DNA of 64,000 bases from Episyrphus balteatus (Eukaryota > Arthropoda > Insecta > Diptera > Syrphidae): positions 92,069,120 through 92,133,119 of the forward strand of contig NC_079136.1 in the NCBI RefSeq assembly GCF_945859705.1. Direction: 5' to 3'. Of the stretch, positions 58,879 through 64,000 are shown piece after piece; position 1 is the first letter of the stretch, and each line of letters opens with the position of its first letter. Under the pieces are notes generated by a model that searched no databases, was not told the origin of the DNA, and saw nothing but the letters and a program-made list of their open reading frames with translations. The translations under genes were made by a program, and so were the position numbers.

Positions 58879-59716
58879 CTCTATCTGGAGCTGCAGCCTA
58901 AACGAGTGAAGTGATTTTCTTCAAACTTGGTAGTTAGAAGTTTTTGGTGATTCCCTAGAGGGGAAATTGAAATTTTTTTTTTATGACCAAAACTAACGGT
59001 ACCTGCCATATAACGGAAATAGAAAAGTTAATTTTTTTCAAAAACGGCTCTAACGATTTTGATTAAAATTTTTGTGTGTAGTACTACACATAAGAGCCAA
59101 CTTTTTAAATATAAAAAATATTTTTTGTACCGTTATTAACGGTACCTGTCATAGAACGGTTTTTTTTGTTTCTGAATATCTCGTACAACATTAACCCGAT
59201 TTAAATGAAAATTTTTATACAAAAGTGTGTAAGTAAAGATAATATTAAAATTTTAGAAAATTTTCAAAAAACCCATTTTTGGTTTTTTAAAAAATATTTC
59301 AAAATTTTTTTTTGAAAAATCAATTTTTTGAAAACGGATCAATGAAAAATTTTGAAATTTAGTTTTTATGTGTAAATTAATTATTTCTTCAAAATGGCAT
59401 ACCAACTTTTTTTTTGAAAAATGTTAAAAAATTTTTATATATAAAAAATTATTTTTTTAAAAAACGGCTCCTACAATTTTCGAAATTTTTTTTCTAAAAA
59501 TACCTTTTTATACAAGAAATAAAATGGCATATTTGTTTTTTTTTTTAAGATAATTTATAACGGAGTTTAATTAATTATAAAAACAGATTTAATTTTTTTA
59601 TACTATGAAATTTCTTCAAAATATCAAATTTTAAATTTCTTGAATAAAAAGCTTTAACATTATAGTTACTTTAAGCATAAGAGCAAGTACGTGCGACCCC
59701 AGTCGTGCAATTTATT
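58699..59716 (+). repeat. (GTCT)n-core repeat, full-length reference copy
   Basis: Head TTTTTACTTGCGATATAGGT, GGGCAAGTTTAGGATTCGTA, CATTACGATGATGGAGAATG, AAAAAAGTGGGTCCGGCAAT, a pure (GTCT) run at about 58824-58870, CTGCAGCCTAAACGAGTGAA, several AAAACGGCTC and ACGGTACCTG(C/T)CATA blocks, and tail GAGCAAGTACGTGCGACCCC. Length about 1 kb, no terminal inverted repeats, no coding sequence. Drosophila mini-me (Helitron-related) elements also carry a GTCY core, but other shared sequence is not evident to me. Confidence 0.8.
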
Positions 59717-59843
59717 CTGAATTCATTTTATATCACGATTAACTCATAACACTTAACTTAAGCTGTCGAACGCAAACTGCTTCAAGGTTCTGCATAGAAA
59801 ATATCAAAAATCTGTACTCCAAAATTCTGTAAATGATAAAAGT

Positions 59844-59899
59844 AAAATTGTTTTGATAATGAAAAAAGTGCGCACTTTTTTCATTATCAAAACAATTTT
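59844..59899. repeat. Perfect 56-bp palindrome
   Basis: The two 28-base arms, AAAATTGTTTTGATAATGAA plus AAAAGTGC and their reverse complement, meet at GTGC|GCAC without a spacer. It lies in the right array of copy B. Confidence 0.85.
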
Positions 59900-60109
59900 T
59901 CTTTTATCCAGAATTTTGTGTTTACAGAATTTTAAAATACAGAATTTTGAATTTACAGAATTTTAAAATACAGAATTTTGAATTTACAGAATTTTAAAAT
60001 TCAGAATTTTGGAATCCGAATTTTGGCCCATACAGAATTTCGACCCCAACCCCCTTTCCTAACCCATCAAGCTATTTTGTAACAACAAAAATATTCTTTT
60101 TTCTCTTTT

Positions 60110-60315
60110 TAACCGACTTCCAAAAAGAAGGAGGTTCTCAGTTTGTCTGCATTTTTGTTTACCTCAGATCTTTGGACTGGGGTGAACCGATTTTTATGGT
60201 TTTTATATTTGCATCAAAATTAGTTTACTCAGTCCAAAGTTATGAGGTAACAAACATAACAAATAAACAAAAAATACAGACGAATTGAATACCTCCTAAT
60301 TTTTGGAAGTCGGTA
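60110..60315. repeat. MITE-like element with ACCGACTTCCAAAAA ends
   Basis: The ends AACCGACTTCCAAAAAGAAG and TTTTTGGAAGTCGGTAAA are inverted, with GGAGGTTC/ACCTCCT inside. Elements with these ends are, from memory, widespread in insect genomes. Two inner words (AGATCTTTGGACTGGGGT; TTTACTCAGTCCAAAG) are also inverted. Confidence 0.65.
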
Positions 60316-60589
60316 AAAAATACGGCGAGTTTTCCGAACGTCGACAACTTTTTTCACGAAACTCATAATAGAAATAAAATTAAAATTCAATTTTTTCGGG
60401 TGAAATCTTGTTCACATGAAATTCACAATAAGCTGATAATTTTTTTTTTTTTTTTGTTGTAAAACAAAAAGTGCAGTAGATTTTATTTAAAGGCAGTAGA
60501 TTTGTTTCTTGAAGAAAATGCAGTAGATCTGCTGCAATTGCAGCAAAGTCCCATCCCTGGTAGGTATGTAATTAAAAAGGAAATTTGGG

Positions 60590-61212
60590 CTACGGCCACA
60601 TGACTGAGCGGCAATCCTGAGCGACGAGGTGGCCACGTCCTGAGCGGCAATTTCAAATCCCTACAAGTGCTAAAAATTCGATGAGCTCCTATAAGTGCCA
60701 TTTTTTTTTTTTATTTTATAATTCTAAATAAAATAAAGTTGGTATGCCATATTTAATAAAGATCAACATCTAAAACCAAAATTTCAAAAGAATCAAAGAT
60801 AGACCTTGTCCAAAAACCCGCACTTAATTTTATTTCTTTTAAATCGTTAAAAGAGTTTTTGAGAAAATTATACTTTTCTACGATTGGTGCATTACAGGTA
60901 TCGTTAAATGAGGTTAAAAAAAATTAATCCCAGTTTGAAGAGAATTGGTCCATTAATTTAGGCTGTAGATTCTTAAATAGTCAGAAATTCTAGTCAATCT
61001 GGAGTCCAAGGTTCGATTCCTGTCGGGGCCTATTTATTTTTTTTTTTTTTTATTATAATGAACAAAATTAATATTTTTGTATATTTTTCCTCACAAGAAA
61101 CCATAATTTTTACCATTTACTAAAACGTTTGCGTTAATTTAGAATATAATGTAGTTCGCCACTCAGGATTTCAATAACAATAGAACAGACCTGAGCGGCT
61201 GAGCGATTTATT
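60590..61212. repeat. Composite repeat with tRNA-like core, split by a (GTCT)n-core fragment
   Basis: The ends GACTGAGCGGCAATCCTGAG and CCTGAGCGGCTGAGCG look inverted. The core matches 17385-17600: CCCTACAAGTGC, TTCGATGAG, GGTTCGATTCCTGTCGGGGC, CACAAGAAACCATAATTTTT, GTAGTTCGCC. It is interrupted at about 60725-60984 by a minus-strand fragment of the (GTCT)n-core family (GGTATGCCATAT...AGGCTGTAGATTC). Confidence 0.6.
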
Positions 61213-62182
61213 TATTTTAATAATAAAGATACTATACCTTTTTTTTTTACAAAAATTTTCCTTGTAATATCGGATTTATCATTTACGAGAAAGTCAGAAA
61301 AAATGATCTTATTTGACAAATTATACGACTTTTCTCTAATTTCATGATTTCAATAAAAAGCAAATGTTTTGTTGTTCGAGGCAACACATCAGATTACAAT
61401 ATCTGAGAGAGCCTCAATTTCACCACCATTCCTCTAAATACCCTTTAAGCACAACTCCAAGAATAATTGCAATAATATTGTTTGTATGTAATTAAATTCC
61501 ACAAGCTAAAAGAGGACCCTCCTTAATAGGTCGATCGGCGGCGATCGTTGTCCATAACTAAGTAGGCCAGGCGAATTATTGTCGGTTGCTGTCTTTGAGT
61601 ACTTTTTACTTTTTCTTCTGATACACCACCTACTGGTTTCGGTGCAATGAATATGAAGTATAAGCAAGGATCTAATATAAGGAGATTGTATATGCATCAC
61701 GTACGAATGTGAAATCAGGTTAAACACTTCGTCATCGTTCCCTCGATTGCCAAAAGCAAAAACCAACAGGATTTCAATGTAAAAGGAGTTGACTAAGAAG
61801 AGATTGGTTTGTACGTTTATGCGTTGCAGTGTTTTGTTTTTGTTTTGTTAAGCAGTTTTTGGGTCAAATAAAAAAAATGAAGATTTCAAGATGAATCTTT
61901 AAGATAAAGGAATTTTAATCGCGTACATATGACTAATAAATGAAAGCACATCACATCCGGGAGAATGAGGATTCTAATTATTTGGCTTTTTTGTAAGAGT
62001 AAAGTATTTACTGCCCCGTAAAGTGATAAAAAGAAAATTAAAGGGGTGATTCTTGGGTGTTGGGTGTATTGTACGACTGTATGTATAGTTCATTCAAATT
62101 AACAAAAATAGCTAAATTAGATAAAAGCTGAAAATAAGTGGAGATCTAAATTAAGGCATACCATTGAGCATAGTTAAATTTC
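61213..62182. other. No supported gene
   Basis: The sequence is more complex than most intergenic parts (61370-62000), and an 86-codon minus frame (61506-61766) crosses it, but no domain, splice pattern or second exon could be recognised. Confidence 0.4.
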
Positions 62183-62401
62183 TGACCTGTACCTCACGGG
62201 CCGGATCGGCAATATTGACAAAAAGGCTGCCACAAATGTAGTTTTTGTATCAGATCTCTGGGTATTTGCAATCCGATCGCAAAGATGGCAAAGTAAAAAT
62301 TAAAGCTTACAAAATTCTCTACAAAAAAGATCTTATATTAAAAACTGGATTGGTGCCCCTTTTTTTGAATATTGCCGATCCGGCCCTTGAGGTAGAGGTC
62401 A
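62183..62401. repeat. MITE with TGACCTGTACCTCACGGGCC ends
   Basis: The ends TGACCTGTACCTCACGGGCC and GGCCCTTGAGGTAGAGGTCA are inverted for about 40 bases, with two or three mismatches, including GGATCGGCAATATT. The open frame at 62245-62502 lies across it and is not a gene. Confidence 0.75.
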
Positions 62402-62976
62402 TAATTTTTTTTTTGCTATATTCAATAGTATGCCTTATTTTAGGTCTCCACCAATTTTTGAGCTTTAAATTTAACTATTTACCTTTTTTTAAGGTTATTT
62501 GACTGGACTATCCAAAAAGAAAATTCTTTTTCATTAAGGATCTATCTGGAAAGTTTATATCACTTAGCGATGATTTAAGCATACCTACGTTATTTTTTGT
62601 TAATCTTGACCCATGTAAACGAGAATTATTTTTTAATACTAATCGTGGAGACGTTATTGATATGCTAAGATATTTTTTTTTATTTTTATTTTTAGAAAAA
62701 ATAATACCGTTTGTAACTTTGTTCAAATAATATTGATTACATCTTTGATTGCTCAGATATTAGTATTTTAAGGCTGTTCCATTTTTTTACCTGTGTTCAT
62801 TTCTGACTTTGAGGTCGATTTTCATCGACGTTTATTTTGTTCTTATAAAAAAAAAAACAATAGTTTTCACAGTCATACCATTATGTTTCATATTAAAAAT
62901 AATTTACAAAATTGAGGAGTTACATTTCAAAAAAGGTTAAATAATTTTTCACTTTTTCAAACTTAACTTAACTTAA

Positions 62977-63173
62977 GGCTAGGAGCACACATGCGATTTT
63001 GATCGCGCGATTATTCAGTCGCAAATTAGATGACAACAATTTTAATGACTGTGGACACAATTTTCAAATTTTTAATCGCGAGAAGCATGTGTGTTCACCG
63101 GCATTGAAATCCGTGTGATCCATTTTTGCGACTAAATAATCGTGCGACTAAAATCGCATGTGTGCGCCTAGCC
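62977..63173. repeat. TAA-flanked MITE with GGCTAGGAGCACACATGCG ends
   Basis: The ends GGCTAGGAGCACACATGCGA and TCGCATGTGTGCGCCTAGCC are inverted for about 50 bases with few mismatches (GATCGCGCGATTATTCAGTCGC-type interior). TAA flanks both sides (62974-62976 and 63174-63176). Confidence 0.85.
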
Positions 63174-63179
63174 TAAATG

Positions 63180-64000
63180 AAAACAGCAACTTAAAGCTGC
63201 TTCGAACTACTTTTTTCAATAGAGATATAGTGGTTGAAAGCAACTTTAAGTTCTAAGAAGTAGATAAATGTTCCCAAAGGAACGCAGAGCTATTGTTAAT
63301 TTTGTACAGTGACGTAGCTAGCCCTGTGGGTGCCCTGTATCCAATTTATTTTGAAGGCCCTCCCATCTTTTTATAATTTGGAAAAAAAATTTGAAAGCTG
63401 GAATTTTTTACGGAAGTGTAAATCTAAAAAAAAATTAATAGCCCATTTTCAAATATTTTATAGTTAAAATTTTTTTTTAATTCCAAAATTTAATTTTTTG
63501 AGAATTTTATTTTTTTTTTTGTAATAAAAACTTCATTGAAATTGTAGACCAGTGAAAATTATATTTGAAAAAAAAAAAATAATTTGCATTATTATTGGGT
63601 GGTTGGAAAATTCGATATCTCAAAAACTTTGCAAAGGCCATTAGAAAAGTATCCTATTTGGTTTTTGTGGAAAAATTTTTCTAGCCAATTTTACTGTCAT
63701 TTATGAAAAAATCGATGTTAAAAATCGTATTTTTGTTTTTTTCAATTTTTCTCAATAATTTCTGAAATAGAAATGTAATTTGTGTAAGTAGCCTAATCTT
63801 ATTCTAAATAACGGAATTCCAAACATTTTAAAAATCAAAAATTAGTTCGGTAACTTTTTTGATTGAAAAACAATATTTTGATAAAACAACATTTAAAATA
63901 GGTAAAAACCATAAATTAATAACACGTACAAAATACGTTCAGGAACTGTATGAATTTCAATATTAAAAACAGAAAGGTACACTTCTTATACTTATAAATA
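63180..64000. other. No supported gene
   Basis: Low-complexity A/T-rich sequence to the window edge. GTGACGTAGCTAGCCCTGTG at 63310 looks like a repeat boundary, but no second copy is present in the window. Confidence 0.4.

Larger units (their letters stand above)
57619..60052 (-). mobile_element. Foldback-like element with subterminal arrays, copy B (reverse orientation)
   Basis: Starts GGGAACGGGTCATTATTCTG and ends CAGAATTTCGACCCCAACCC, the reverse of copy A at 15213. A perfect 9-bp duplication CCTTTCCTA flanks it (57610-57618 and 60053-60061). Arrays of AATTCTG units lie at 57630-57950 and, inverted, at 59810-60040. It is larger than copy A because a small MITE (57705-57851) and a (GTCT)n-core repeat (58699-59716) have inserted. 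Confidence 0.87.

Noticed and set aside
61506..61766. 86-codon minus open frame in relatively complex sequence
   Set aside because: No recognised domain, no convincing splice sites or neighbouring exons; left as unassigned sequence.

Overview
The window is about 64 kb of AT-rich, repeat-crowded animal nuclear DNA, most likely from a brachyceran fly. Three things point there: a Nup358 that ends right after its fourth Ran-binding domain, with no cyclophilin domain; several 50-80 bp spliceosomal introns; and dispersed repeats carrying a (GTCT)n core like those of fly 'mini-me' elements. I cannot name the species. No bacterial gene, CRISPR array or virus was seen.

Two protein genes are supported, both on the + strand. 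(1) Nup358/RanBP2, positions 1-10457, is the 3' part of a gene that enters from the left edge. Six coding exons join in one frame and give 2270 residues: an alpha-helical region and coiled coil, Ran-binding domains 1 and 2, three RanBP2-type zinc fingers in an FG-rich stretch, Ran-binding domain 3, a short Cys-containing segment, more FG repeats, and Ran-binding domain 4. (2) A ZMYND8/ZMYND11-family chromatin reader, 31736-53295, has eight coding exons joining in one frame to 1936 residues: an acidic N-terminus, PHD finger, bromodomain, PWWP, a very long Gln/Ser/Pro-rich linker, a coiled coil, MYND finger and a C-terminal tail. Its 5' UTR exon(s) probably lie at about 18.4-18.95 kb and/or 27.8-28.04 kb. 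One gene acts at the nuclear pore in Ran-dependent transport, the other in reading modified histones; nothing links them functionally.

The remaining ~45 kb is introns and intergenic DNA filled with transposable elements, many with exact target-site duplications. The clearest are: a hAT element (11687-14153, 8-bp duplication) carrying a PIF/Harbinger copy inside its transposase gene; a three-level nest at 24271-26638; a foldback-like family (15213-16030 and 57619-60052) with subterminal arrays and 9-bp duplications at both copies; a group of short elements flanked by TAA/TTA; a mariner-type MITE (49187-49693) containing a retroposon with a 12-bp duplication; and about six copies of the (GTCT)n-core repeat.

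Layout: 1-10.5 kb Nup358; 10.5-18 kb transposon nests; 18-31.7 kb intergenic DNA or 5' introns of the second gene; 31.7-53.3 kb the ZMYND8-like gene with two large repeat-filled introns (10.6 and 4.8 kb); 53.3-64 kb repeats with no supported gene. Splice sites were chosen by reading GT/AG signals and frame continuity by eye; no alignment or transcript data were used.
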